Source: Chitinophaga niabensis (GTDB lineage: Bacteria; Bacteroidota; Bacteroidia; Chitinophagales; Chitinophagaceae). From it: a DNA stretch of 64,000 nt. This document shows, piece after piece, positions 23,268-32,013 of this stretch (position 1 is the first letter of the stretch; the number at the start of each line of letters is the position of its first letter). Where the stretch lies: contig NZ_FSRA01000001.1 of NCBI RefSeq assembly GCF_900129465.1, positions 3,970,482-4,034,481 on the forward strand, given 5' to 3'. Made by a program: the position numbers and the translations under genes. The notes below the pieces were generated by a model, which saw nothing but the letters and a program-made list of their open reading frames with translations, was not told the DNA's origin and searched no databases.

Positions 23268-25613
23268 ATGAAAACGGACCAACATTATGGAGAGGAAATC
23301 CATATCCAAAAAGCCTTACAACTTGCCCCGATTGGTGCTTTTCTGACAGACGTAGACGGGAACTGTTTCTTTGTGAACGAGGAATGGGAGAAAATGACAG
23401 GTCTCAGTTCCGGCAAATCTCAAGGCAACGGCTGGTTAAAGATCATCCTGGAGGAAGATCTGCCAACTGTTGAAAATATTATCAGGAAGTCTGTAACAAC
23501 ACCACATACCACCCTCGTTTTTTATTTCCGGGTCAAACATCCCAAAACAGGCCTGCTCTATTGCAAAGCCAATATTCGCTCTGTTACGGATGAAGAGGAC
23601 AATAGCCGCTACCTCGTAGGATATGTTCAGGACATTACGGAAGAAAAGATCAGTGAGAACAGGCAGATGGAACTAAGCACCCATTTGCAGGCACTCATTA
23701 TGTCCATGGAAGATATTGTATTTGAGGTAGACGGCAATATGATCTTCAAGAACGTATGGGTACACGATGAAAAAGTGCTGTTCATGCCTAAGAAGGAGTT
23801 CCTGGGTAAAAAGCTACAGGACGTATTAGGTCCCCAGGCGGGAATGTTCGCAGAAGCACTCCAAAAAGTACTGGAAACGGGTGAAGCAAACGACATCACT
23901 TATAAACACCTGGATGATTCCAAAGACCAATGGTTCAAAGCCAGGATCAAACCGGTCATTAAAGATCCAGATCCTTCGCAATACCTGTTAGTGCTGAGCA
24001 TCCAGGATGTTACTGCTGAAAAGCAAGCCGAACTATCCCTGCAGGAAACCAGGGCCAGGCTTGAACTGAGTAACCAGCTGCTGGATGTTAGCCAGGAACT
24101 CAGCAGCACCGGAGGTTGGGAATACAATTTACAAACAGGGGAGATCTTCTGGACAAAGCATACCTACCTCATCTACGACCTGGACGAAACATTCGTTCCT
24201 ACCCTCGATAATACCAACACTTTTCTCGCGGATGAAGATCGTGAGATAATGAAAACATATTTTGATGCGGCTATCCTTCAGGGCAGATCTTATGATATTG
24301 AACTGAGGATCATCACTGCAAAAAATAATAAAAAATGGATCCGTGCAATCGGCGCTCCCGTTTTTTCAGATTACAATAAGGTGGTCATGCTCCGGGGTGC
24401 GTTGATGGACATCACCCGTGATAAGGAAAGTGAGCTGGAATTGATCCATGCCAAGAACTCCGCAGAAGATGCGGCAAAGGCCAAATCTGATTTCCTTTCT
24501 ATCATGAGCCATGAGATAAGGACACCGCTGAACGGTATCATCGGCATTGCCAATCTCCTCAAGCTAAACTATATCCCTGAACAGGAAGAATACATTCACA
24601 ACCTCCTCTTCTCTGCAGATCACCTGTTACAACTGGTGAATGATATCCTCGATCTCAATAAAATAGAAAGAGAGCAGTTCGAACTGAACTATTCCGTTGT
24701 GAACCTCCACGAACAGATCCGGAATATCCAGAACCAGTTCAAATCCCTGGCAGACATCAAGGGCCTTTCCCTCGTAGGCACTATTGACGACAACATCCCC
24801 AGGAAGATCATAGCAGATGTTACACGCCTGAACCAGATCTTGAATAACCTGCTCAGCAATGCTATAAAGTATACGGAAAAAGGACAGGTGAGCATCAGCC
24901 TGGAACTCGTAAAAAAGCAAACGGAAAAAGTGACGGTTCGTTTCTCTGTAAAAGATACGGGCATCGGTATTCCGAAAGAACACCTGGAAACAGTGTTTGA
25001 AAGTTTCCGGCAGGTACAACAGTCCACTGCCAGGAAACAGGCTGGCACCGGGCTTGGGCTCGCCATCACGCAAAAACTGATCACCTTACATAACAGCCAG
25101 ATCTTCCTGCAAAGTGAACCGGGTGTAGGAACTGAATTCTACTTCGACCTCGTTTTTGACCTGCCCACCAAAAAGAACAGGCCGGCTAAACGGGAAGACC
25201 TGCCGGAGATCACCAGCTATGCAAAGAAATTCAAAGACATCCGCCTGATCTTTGTAGAAGACAATCCTATTAATATACTCGTGGCAAAAAGGCAGCTGGA
25301 ATACTTTGGGATACAGCCGGATTGCGCATTAAGCGGAACAGAGGCGCTTGAACTTTTGCAAAAGAATAAATATGATATTGCCCTGCTGGACCTCCATATG
25401 CCTGAAATGGACGGTTACGCTCTGGCTGATATCATACGGAACGAATACAAAGATGTACACATCGTTATTTTTACGGCAGATATTATGCCGGAAGTAAGAA
25501 GGAAATTTGCGCAGAAGGGGGTGTTCGATATTCTCAATAAACCATTCTTCCCTAAGGAGATGCTGGCTACTTTACTGAAGATTGCACAGGTGATGAAGTT
25601 GAAGATATCGTAG
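23268..25613 (+). CDS. Hybrid sensor histidine kinase with PAS domains and a receiver
   Basis: A protein of 781 residues with no membrane segment, so a soluble sensor. PAS domains lie at about 12-125, 140-252 and 275-385 ('VGYVQDITEEK', 'LVLSIQDVTAEKQ' and 'LRGALMDITRDKE' are their ends). The kinase core has the phospho-accepting His415 in 'MSHEIRTPLNGIIG', the N box 'NLLSNAIKYT', G1 'DTGIGIP' and G2 'GTGLGLAI'. A receiver domain at about 657-775 holds Asp708 in 'LLDLHMPEMDG'. The output partner is not encoded next door. The 3' end overlaps the convergent pectinesterase gene by 47 bases. Confidence 0.92.
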   Translation: MKTDQHYGEEIHIQKALQLAPIGAFLTDVDGNCFFVNEEWEKMTGLSSGKSQGNGWLKIILEEDLPTVENIIRKSVTTPHTTLVFYFRVKHPKTGLLYCKANIRSVTDEEDNSRYLVGYVQDITEEKISENRQMELSTHLQALIMSMEDIVFEVDGNMIFKNVWVHDEKVLFMPKKEFLGKKLQDVLGPQAGMFAEALQKVLETGEANDITYKHLDDSKDQWFKARIKPVIKDPDPSQYLLVLSIQDVTAEKQAELSLQETRARLELSNQLLDVSQELSSTGGWEYNLQTGEIFWTKHTYLIYDLDETFVPTLDNTNTFLADEDREIMKTYFDAAILQGRSYDIELRIITAKNNKKWIRAIGAPVFSDYNKVVMLRGALMDITRDKESELELIHAKNSAEDAAKAKSDFLSIMSHEIRTPLNGIIGIANLLKLNYIPEQEEYIHNLLFSADHLLQLVNDILDLNKIEREQFELNYSVVNLHEQIRNIQNQFKSLADIKGLSLVGTIDDNIPRKIIADVTRLNQILNNLLSNAIKYTEKGQVSISLELVKKQTEKVTVRFSVKDTGIGIPKEHLETVFESFRQVQQSTARKQAGTGLGLAITQKLITLHNSQIFLQSEPGVGTEFYFDLVFDLPTKKNRPAKREDLPEITSYAKKFKDIRLIFVEDNPINILVAKRQLEYFGIQPDCALSGTEALELLQKNKYDIALLDLHMPEMDGYALADIIRNEYKDVHIVIFTADIMPEVRRKFAQKGVFDILNKPFFPKEMLATLLKIAQVMKLKIS

Positions 25614-26559
25614 GGTTCCAGTTATCGGAACCCTCCAGGATGTTCTTAACGGTGTATTTCTTCACTTCCGCCGCAGTCAATTGATTTGACCAGGGAACAC
25701 GCTCTTTTACAGAAGCCCCCGGCCCTGTATTTCCGTATTCTGCATAATAAGTTGTTTTCTCTTTATCCGGGAACCTTGCATCACCAGCCCAGGGATCCCA
25801 GCCTGCGGGTACAATATGAGCGCCTAATTCACAATGAATGAACACAGTACGGGCATAGGGGCGCCATGGTCTTCCTAAATAAACTCTTTTTGCGGCAGTG
25901 TCTGCTATCAGTTTGCAATTCATTAGTACAAAACCGAATGGCTGCCTTGGTGAGGTAGCGGCAGCTGTAATAAAGGAATTCACCATGCTTTTGATGGTAC
26001 AGTCCTGGAAAACAACGGTTGCTTCACCAAAAATAAAATCGGTGGTGCCTTCGATGTGGCAGTTATGGTAATACTGCCTGCTGTTTTCTTTTCCTGCATA
26101 CAAAGTATCCTGGTTGCCCAGTAGTTTACAGTTCTTTATAACAGCGCGGTCTCCTTCCACATGTAAAGCTACGCCCTGGCCTACCCTGCCGGCAGTGTTT
26201 TGAATGGTGATATTCTCCGCACTGAAATCATTTCCCTGTACGAGTACCGTGTAAGAGGTAAAAGTGCTAAACTTCCCTTCCGGCCCTGGTTTTCCGGAAA
26301 AATCATCATGGGTGATAATGGTACTGTCTTTATCTTCTCCTATGAATGCAATATTGGTTTTCCAGGAAGGGACCACTATCTTTTCATGATAGATGCCCTT
26401 CTTTATATAGATCTTTACCTGTTGCTGTGAAAGGTCGCGGATGGAGTTCACGGCTTCCTGTATGGTTTTGAAATTTCCTGTGCCATTCACGTCTACAATG
26501 ATCTGCTGCGCCCTTAAGCATAGTGGAGATAACAGAATGAGGAATAAAATGGATTTCAT
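25567..26559 (-). CDS. Pectinesterase (carbohydrate esterase family 8)
   Basis: A protein of 330 residues with a signal peptide (1-17). The family motifs are present: 'GNFKTIQEAVNSI' (28-40), 'GQGVALHVEGDRA' with Gln128, 'GNQDTLYA' with the acid/base Asp151, 'GTTDFIFGEA' with the nucleophile Asp174, and 'LGRPWRPYARTVF' with Arg230 and Trp232. It removes methyl groups from homogalacturonan outside the cytoplasm. A C-terminal tail of about 15 residues (Ser/Thr-rich) extends into the convergent kinase gene. An SGNH esterase starts 58 bases away on the other strand; together they suggest pectin processing. Confidence 0.93.
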   Translation of the reverse strand: MKSILFLILLSPLCLRAQQIIVDVNGTGNFKTIQEAVNSIRDLSQQQVKIYIKKGIYHEKIVVPSWKTNIAFIGEDKDSTIITHDDFSGKPGPEGKFSTFTSYTVLVQGNDFSAENITIQNTAGRVGQGVALHVEGDRAVIKNCKLLGNQDTLYAGKENSRQYYHNCHIEGTTDFIFGEATVVFQDCTIKSMVNSFITAAATSPRQPFGFVLMNCKLIADTAAKRVYLGRPWRPYARTVFIHCELGAHIVPAGWDPWAGDARFPDKEKTTYYAEYGNTGPGASVKERVPWSNQLTAAEVKKYTVKNILEGSDNWNPTISSTSSPVQSSVK

Positions 26560-26617
26560 GCTTTTGAGGTATGGGTCCTTTCAAATTTAAGCAATTTATT
26601 ATATACCTTAGGTACCC

Positions 26618-27253
26618 ATGAAGCGAGCATTCCTTATTGTTGGTTTATGTTTTATCTGTTTCTCTGCTTTCTGCCAGGATACGATAAAAGTTGCCTGTAT
26701 TGGTGCCAGTATTACTTATGGAGCAAGGATCAAAGATCCTGAGCATTTTTCGTTCCCGGGGCAATTACAAACTTTACTGGGGGCTGCTTATAAAGTGAGC
26801 AACTTTGGTGTAAGCGGTACTACATTACTACGTAATGGTAACGCACCTTATCATAAAACCGGGGCATATCAACAGGCATTGGCAAGTAAGCCGGATATTG
26901 TTATCATCGACCTTGGCGGAAATGATAGTAAATTGGTGAACAGATCACGTTATGCTGAGTTTGTTTCCGATTACGATACATTGATCAAATCATTCTCTTC
27001 ACACCCGAGGATCATTTTACTCTTGCCTGTAGTGTCTTTTGTAACGGATACTACAGGGATCTGGGATCCGGTGATCGTGAGGGACATCATTCCAATGATA
27101 CGGCAGGTGGGGTTAAATTCGGGGAAAGAGGTTGTGGATATGCATAGTTTGTTGAAGGATAAACCTCAGCTGATGCCGGATAAGATACATCCTGAAGAAG
27201 AGGGTTCGGGTATTATGGCTAAAAGGCTGTATGAGCAGATTAAATCATTATAA
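26618..27253 (+). CDS. Exported SGNH/GDSL-family esterase
   Basis: A protein of 211 residues with a signal peptide (MKRAFLIVGLCFICFSAFCQ). The SGNH blocks are visible: block I 'CIGASITYGARI' (nucleophile Ser in GAS), block II Gly in 'NFGVSGTTLL', block III 'DLGGND', and block V 'DKIHPEEEG' with the catalytic Asp and His. Likely substrates are O-acetyl groups on polysaccharide, as in rhamnogalacturonan acetylesterase, which would fit the adjacent pectinesterase; the exact substrate cannot be told. One base separates its stop from the next gene's ATG. Confidence 0.87.
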   Translation: MKRAFLIVGLCFICFSAFCQDTIKVACIGASITYGARIKDPEHFSFPGQLQTLLGAAYKVSNFGVSGTTLLRNGNAPYHKTGAYQQALASKPDIVIIDLGGNDSKLVNRSRYAEFVSDYDTLIKSFSSHPRIILLLPVVSFVTDTTGIWDPVIVRDIIPMIRQVGLNSGKEVVDMHSLLKDKPQLMPDKIHPEEEGSGIMAKRLYEQIKSL

Positions 27254-27254
27254 T

Positions 27255-27830
27255 ATGGAAGAAGTATACGAAGTAGAAAAAACATTCGAGAAGATCGATT
27301 TCTCTCAAAGCCCGTTTCCCAGGGGTGAATATGAGGAATGCAGTTTTATTAACTGCGATCTTTCCAATGCTGATCTCTCCGGTAGTAGTTTTTCCGATTG
27401 TAGTTTTTCGGGCTGTAATTTAAACATGGCTAATCTTGTAAAGACGGCTTTCAGGGATATCAAATTCAAAGACAGCAAAATGCTGGGGATGCAATTTGGG
27501 AACTGTAACCCTTTCCGCTTTGCTGTTGAATTTGAGAACTGCATCCTGGATCATTCTTCTTTTTACAATACCAAACTGAAAAAGGTTCTCTTTAAAAATT
27601 CCACGCTCCGTGAGGTGGACTTTACTTCCTGTGATCTGAGCGAGGCTACTTTTGATAATTGTGATCTGGCGCTGGCTACTTTTCAAAGTGTTATCCTTGA
27701 AAAGGCTAATTTCCTGACTGCTTATAATTATTCGATTGATCCGGAGATGAATAAAATAAAGAAAGCCCGTTTTTCCCAAATGGGGATAGCCGGGCTTTTG
27801 GATAAATATGATATTGAGATTGAACCCTAA
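27255..27830 (+). CDS. Pentapeptide-repeat protein
   Basis: A protein of 191 residues from the ATG at 27255; an earlier in-frame codon at 27231 would overlap the preceding gene and adds nothing recognisable. Between about 25 and 170 the sequence follows the five-residue pattern A(D/N)LXX, for example 'DLSNADLSGSSFSDCSFSGCNLNMANL', of which the landmarks are SNADL, SGSSF, SDCSF and SGCNL. This builds a four-sided right-handed beta-helix. Some family members mimic DNA and protect gyrase from quinolones, but this cannot be inferred here. Its last 4 bases overlap the convergent E1 gene. Confidence 0.9.
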   Translation: MEEVYEVEKTFEKIDFSQSPFPRGEYEECSFINCDLSNADLSGSSFSDCSFSGCNLNMANLVKTAFRDIKFKDSKMLGMQFGNCNPFRFAVEFENCILDHSSFYNTKLKKVLFKNSTLREVDFTSCDLSEATFDNCDLALATFQSVILEKANFLTAYNYSIDPEMNKIKKARFSQMGIAGLLDKYDIEIEP

Positions 27831-29929
27831 TACCGCAACAACTCCTCAATCTTTATTCCCACTTTTTCTGCATTCGGCAACATCTCTTTTTCAAGTGCCA
27901 TATTCAAAGGCACCGCCGGAAGGTCCATTGCACCCATCGTCATTACAGGGGCATCCAGCGAGCGGAAGCATGCTAAGGAAATGCGGCCGGCGAGGCTTTC
28001 AGCGAATGAGTTATTCAGCTGTTCTTCTGTTAACACCAAACATTTACCATGTTTACGCACGGTGGCAAAGATCAGTTCTTCATCCAGCGGATATAGTGTG
28101 CGCAGATCAATGATCTCCACTTTGCCGGGATAAGATGCGGCGGCGGCTTTTGCCCAATAGACCCCCATCCCGTAAGTGATGATACACATCCCCTCTCCTT
28201 CCAGCACTATACGGCCTTTCCCCAATGGGAGGATGTAATCTGCGGCGGGTTCGATAGTCATTGCTTCGAGGGTACCGGGTACTTTACTCCAGTAGAGTCC
28301 TTTATGTTCCAGCATCACAACGGGGTTGGGATCCAGGAAAGCGGCTTTCATCAAACCTTTCAGGTCTGCTGCATTGGAAGGATAAGCGATCTTGATCCCT
28401 TTGATGCTCAGCAAAGTTGACTCCACACTTCCGGAGTGATAAGGGCCTCCTCCTCCATAAGCTCCGATAGGCACACGAATGAGTGTTTGGATCGGAAACT
28501 TACCTGCAGTGAGGTAACAACTCTTGGATATTTCACTTACCAGTTGATTAAAACCGGGATAGATATAATCAGCAAACTGTACTTCCACAATGGGTTTTAC
28601 GCCTACTGCTGAAAGGCCTGCGGTACTGCCGATAATATAGGCTTCCTGTATGGCTGTATTGTAAACGCGGTGGTCTCCGAATTTTTCCGCCAGCGTGGCT
28701 GCTTCTCTGAATACACCTCCTAAACGGCGGCCTACATCCTGTCCGAAAAGGATCGCTTCCGGATAAGCATGCATGATCTCTTCAATGGCATGTAACGCGG
28801 CATCTACCATTACTACCTTGCTTCCATTGGCAGGTACTCTTTCACCTGATTCTTCTGTAATGGGCATGGGTGCAAATACATGATCCGCAACGGTAGTAAT
28901 ATCAGGTTCCGGACTATTGCAGGCAGCTTCAAATTCTGCATCTATGCGTTGCTTTGCTTCTTCTTCTATTTTCAGCGCCACTGCCGGCTCCAGTAATTGT
29001 TTAAGACGGGGCAGGGGATCACGCACCTGGTGTTTGCTGAGATCTTCGGTGCTGCGGTACCATTCTTTTCTGACACCTGAGGTATGATGCCCCAGCAAAG
29101 GAGTGGTAGCATGTACCAATACGGGTTTCCTTTCTGTTCTCACATAGAGCATGGCAGATTCCATGGCATGATAGCTCGCTTCAAAATCACTTCCATCTAC
29201 CCTTATCCTTTCCAAACCTTTGAAACCGGCAGCATATTCAAAGGCATCCATGGCCCTTGCTTCTCCGGAACTTACAGAAATGCCCCATTCATTATCCTGC
29301 ACGAGATAGATCACAGGCAGGCCTTTTAATACGGCAAACTGGAAGGCTTCGCTTACTTCTCCTTCCGTTACACTGCCATCGCCAAGGGAGCAAAGTACCA
29401 CGGGGCTTTCCGGTGTATCCATCAGGCCAACGCTTTCCAGGTATTGAATACCCTGGGCCATACCGGTGGTGGGAATTACCTGCATACCGGTGGCACTGCT
29501 TTGATGCGGGATCATGGGTTTGCCAGGCTGGTTGCTGCTGGGATGGCAATAATAGGAACGGCCGGCACTAAAGGCATCCTCTCCTTTTGCCAGTAATTGC
29601 AGCATAAGGGTATATGGGGAGAAACCCATGGCCAGCATCATGCTATCGTCCCGATAATAGGGGCTTACATAATCCCATGGCTTCAGGAGCAGGCCTGCAG
29701 CTATCTGGATGGCTTCGTGGCCAGAGGAGGTGGAATGTACGTACTTGCAGATAGGGCGGTTGGCTTCATACTTTTCTGCCATATTCCTGGCCAGGCACAT
29801 CATGCGGTATGCCTTCAGTAGCAGTGCCTGAAATGCCGTATCCTGCTCGTGGTGAGTAATGGTGGCTTCCAAAGTCGGATTGCTTATACTATCTTTAAGC
29901 ACAGTAAAACTGTTTTGGTGTGATGACAT
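27827..29929 (-). CDS. Fused alpha/beta E1 of a branched-chain 2-oxoacid dehydrogenase
   Basis: A protein of 700 residues in which both halves of the E1 enzyme are joined. The alpha half (about 30-330) has the thiamine-diphosphate motif 'GDGSVTEGEVSEAFQ' closing with 'VQDNEWGIS'; the beta half (about 365-700) has 'AILFGQDVGRRLGGVFREA' and 'EVQFADYIYPGFNQ'. E1 decarboxylates a 2-oxo acid and passes the acyl group to E2. Neither E2 nor E3 is nearby. A divergent MarR-family gene lies 56 bases away, with a palindrome between them, suggesting local control. Confidence 0.88.
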   Translation of the reverse strand: MSSHQNSFTVLKDSISNPTLEATITHHEQDTAFQALLLKAYRMMCLARNMAEKYEANRPICKYVHSTSSGHEAIQIAAGLLLKPWDYVSPYYRDDSMMLAMGFSPYTLMLQLLAKGEDAFSAGRSYYCHPSSNQPGKPMIPHQSSATGMQVIPTTGMAQGIQYLESVGLMDTPESPVVLCSLGDGSVTEGEVSEAFQFAVLKGLPVIYLVQDNEWGISVSSGEARAMDAFEYAAGFKGLERIRVDGSDFEASYHAMESAMLYVRTERKPVLVHATTPLLGHHTSGVRKEWYRSTEDLSKHQVRDPLPRLKQLLEPAVALKIEEEAKQRIDAEFEAACNSPEPDITTVADHVFAPMPITEESGERVPANGSKVVMVDAALHAIEEIMHAYPEAILFGQDVGRRLGGVFREAATLAEKFGDHRVYNTAIQEAYIIGSTAGLSAVGVKPIVEVQFADYIYPGFNQLVSEISKSCYLTAGKFPIQTLIRVPIGAYGGGGPYHSGSVESTLLSIKGIKIAYPSNAADLKGLMKAAFLDPNPVVMLEHKGLYWSKVPGTLEAMTIEPAADYILPLGKGRIVLEGEGMCIITYGMGVYWAKAAAASYPGKVEIIDLRTLYPLDEELIFATVRKHGKCLVLTEEQLNNSFAESLAGRISLACFRSLDAPVMTMGAMDLPAVPLNMALEKEMLPNAEKVGIKIEELLRY

Positions 29930-29945
29930 GGCAAATTAGCATTAT

Positions 29946-29963
29946 TAGTTGCTACACCAACTA
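29946..29963. promoter_or_regulatory. Palindrome between the E1 and MarR genes (likely operator)
   Basis: An inverted repeat TAGTTG-N6-CAACTA, flanked on both sides by a further dyad (ATTAGCA on the left, TGCTAAT on the right). It sits in the 56-base gap between two divergent genes, one encoding a MarR regulator, and is of the size MarR dimers bind. Confidence 0.55.
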
Positions 29964-29985
29964 TTGCTAATGCAAATTAAATAAT

Positions 29986-30444
29986 ATGCACGATACTTTT
30001 GTAAGTAATCCATCTTTTTTTAAGCTGGATGCAACCCTGAAAAAAATACGTAACTATTGGCAAAAGAGCTTTGATGCGCTGAATAAGGACATTACGGTAG
30101 ACCAATGGCTGCTGATTGAGAACCTTTATAAGCATAAGCGTATCACACACAATGAGTTAGCCCGATTAACCTCAAAGGACATTACGACGGTTTCCCGGAT
30201 CATTGAGCTATTGGTGAAAAAGGAGCTGGTGGAAAGGCAGGGGTCTACAGACGACCGCAGGAAGGTATTTGTTCAGCTTACGCCGGCTGGTGTGAATAAG
30301 TACAAAGATGTGAGACCTTTGGTACTGGAAATGCGTAAAACGGGGTGGAAGAATCTAACGGAGGCAGATTATTCGGAGTTAACGAGGATCCTCGATGTGA
30401 TCTACAGCAACATTCCGGAAGAAAGTAAAAAAGGAAAAAATTAA
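29986..30444 (+). CDS. MarR-family transcriptional regulator
   Basis: A protein of 152 residues with the winged helix-turn-helix of the family: helices 'HNELARLTSKDITTVSRII' (about 63-82) and the wing 'GSTDDRRKVFVQLTPAG' (about 88-104). The terminal helices for dimerisation flank this core. MarR proteins usually bind a palindrome near their own start and release it when a small aromatic or fatty ligand binds. Here the palindrome at 29946-29963 lies next to the start of the E1 gene, so these two genes are probably co-controlled. The ligand is unknown. Confidence 0.88.
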   Translation: MHDTFVSNPSFFKLDATLKKIRNYWQKSFDALNKDITVDQWLLIENLYKHKRITHNELARLTSKDITTVSRIIELLVKKELVERQGSTDDRRKVFVQLTPAGVNKYKDVRPLVLEMRKTGWKNLTEADYSELTRILDVIYSNIPEESKKGKN

Positions 30445-30524
30445 TACGAAAAAGACTAAAAACGCTTAAGCTTAAGCAGACACGCATCCTTTTTACTTTA
30501 TAATTTTTTCTTTTTACTCCTTAC

Positions 30525-31136
30525 CTACTTCACCTGGAATTCCAGCAGGCTATCATCTTCAATGAAAGCCTCCAGGCCATCACCGATCTGAACAGGCCCT
30601 ACGCCTTCAGGTGTTCCGGTAAACACAAGATCTCCGATATTCAGGGTAAAGAATCGTGAGATATACGCAATCAATTTGTCGAAAGAAAATAACAGGTCCT
30701 TCGTGTTGCCTTGCTGTACAATTTCCTTGTTCTTGTAAAGACAAAAATTGATGTCTTTCAGATCTGTGTCCTCTTTCAATGGAATGAACTTTCCAACCAC
30801 AGCGGAATTATCGAACGACTTTGCAATTTCCCAGGGAAGGCCTTTGGCCTTTTGCTTCTCCTGCAAATCTCTCGCCGTGAAGTCGATGCCTACAGAAATA
30901 CTATCATAGTACTTTGAGGCGAACCGCTCCTGAATGTGCTTCCCGTTCTTCGAAATCCGCAACACCAGCTCACATTCATAGTGAAGGTTATCCGTAAATT
31001 CCGGATAATAGAAAGGATGGTTGTTTTGCAGCAGGGCATTCTTTGGTTTCATGAAAATCACGGGATCGGAGGGCACTTCGTTCTTCAATTCTTCTGCATG
31101 TTTGGCATAGTTTCTTCCAACGCAGATAATTTTCAT
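30525..31136 (-). CDS. Fumarylacetoacetate hydrolase-family protein
   Basis: A protein of 203 residues, matching the short single-domain form of the family. The start 'IICVGRNYAKHAEEL' is a family hallmark, followed by 'PVIFMKPKNAL'. Metal-binding acidic residues appear in 'YECELVLRI' (Glu pair) and 'GIDFTARDLQ' (Asp). 'VFTGTPEGVGPV' is the conserved C-terminal loop. Members cleave C-C bonds of acylpyruvates or decarboxylate oxaloacetate; acylpyruvase is the nearest guess. It stands alone between the MarR gene and pth. Upstream is a palindrome CTATGG-N6-CCATAG at 31167-31184. Confidence 0.87.
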   Translation of the reverse strand: MKIICVGRNYAKHAEELKNEVPSDPVIFMKPKNALLQNNHPFYYPEFTDNLHYECELVLRISKNGKHIQERFASKYYDSISVGIDFTARDLQEKQKAKGLPWEIAKSFDNSAVVGKFIPLKEDTDLKDINFCLYKNKEIVQQGNTKDLLFSFDKLIAYISRFFTLNIGDLVFTGTPEGVGPVQIGDGLEAFIEDDSLLEFQVK

Positions 31137-31329
31137 AATGCGTGTATTTTGTAAGGTTAATAAAGCCTATGGTTTGACCCATAGTCCACAATACATTGCC
31201 CACTGTGCGCACTATAATTCCAATTAGCAGGTGCAATTCTGAATTATATAACGATCAGTGGTACACGGATCATGACCTATAGCGGTTAAGGTAGGGGTAC
31301 CTTTCAGGCATGAAATATACAATTTACTT

Positions 31330-31905
31330 CTATAATGGAAAAGTAAGGTTGTTATAATTGTTCATACATCGTTGTAAACCAATGGTAGCAAAACTTTCAA
31401 CAATTTCCACACACTTATCGATCTTCTGCAAAACCACGGGTTCTTCCTGGGCAGACCACCTTCCCAAAACGTAATCTACCTGCCTGCCTTTGGGGAAATT
31501 GTTTCCTATACCAAAGCGCAGCCGGGGATACTGATTGGTAGCAATGGACTCCTGGATACTTGTAAGGCCATTATGCCCGGCATCGCTGCCGCCGGGGCGT
31601 AAACGGATAGATTCCAGTGGTAATGCCAGATCGTCCAGGATCACCAGCATGTTTTCTACGGGGATCTTTTCTTTGTCCAGCCAATACTTTACAGCCCTGC
31701 CACTCAGGTTCATATAAGTAGTTGGTTTTATAACCACTATTACCCTTCCTTTCCATTTAACTTCTGCCACATCCGCCAACCGGTCGCTTTTAAACACCAC
31801 GTTATGTTTTTGGGCAAGGGCATCCGCAACATCGAAGCCGATATTGTGGCGGGTATGATGATAATCCGCTCCAATGTTTCCTAATCCAACAATGAGATAT
31901 TTCAT
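31330..31905 (-). CDS. pth: Aminoacyl-tRNA hydrolase (peptidyl-tRNA hydrolase)
   Basis: A protein of 191 residues, usual length for bacterial Pth. Catalytic and substrate residues are in place: Asn10 in 'VGLGNIG', the catalytic His20 in 'TRHNIGF', 'KPTTYMNLSG' with the second Asn, and 'LDDLALPLESIRLRPGGS' with the Asp, followed by 'GHNGLTSI'. It frees tRNAs from peptides dropped during translation. It lies just downstream of rplY with a 108-base gap that holds a terminator, the common rplY-pth neighbour order in bacteria. Confidence 0.95.
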   Translation of the reverse strand: MKYLIVGLGNIGADYHHTRHNIGFDVADALAQKHNVVFKSDRLADVAEVKWKGRVIVVIKPTTYMNLSGRAVKYWLDKEKIPVENMLVILDDLALPLESIRLRPGGSDAGHNGLTSIQESIATNQYPRLRFGIGNNFPKGRQVDYVLGRWSAQEEPVVLQKIDKCVEIVESFATIGLQRCMNNYNNLTFPL

Positions 31906-31962
31906 ATACCTGGTAATTGATCCCTGTCAACAACAATATATTGATCGGGATGCCAAAAATAA

Positions 31963-31991
31963 AAAGCCCGGCTGATATTACGCCGGGCTTT
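31963..31991 (-). terminator. Intrinsic terminator after rplY
   Basis: Stem AAAGCCCGGC against GCCGGGCTTT, 10 perfect pairs with a 9-base loop, followed on the minus strand by T-rich TTATTTTTGG. It lies 22 bases beyond the stop of rplY. Confidence 0.9.
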
Positions 31992-32013
31992 CTAATATAA
32001 TTATTTTGCCAAT

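Noticed and set aside
31167..31184. Palindrome CTATGG-N6-CCATAG upstream of the FAH-family gene as a defined operator
   Set aside because: Only six bases per arm, no regulator gene adjacent and no second copy seen; too weak to list as a feature.
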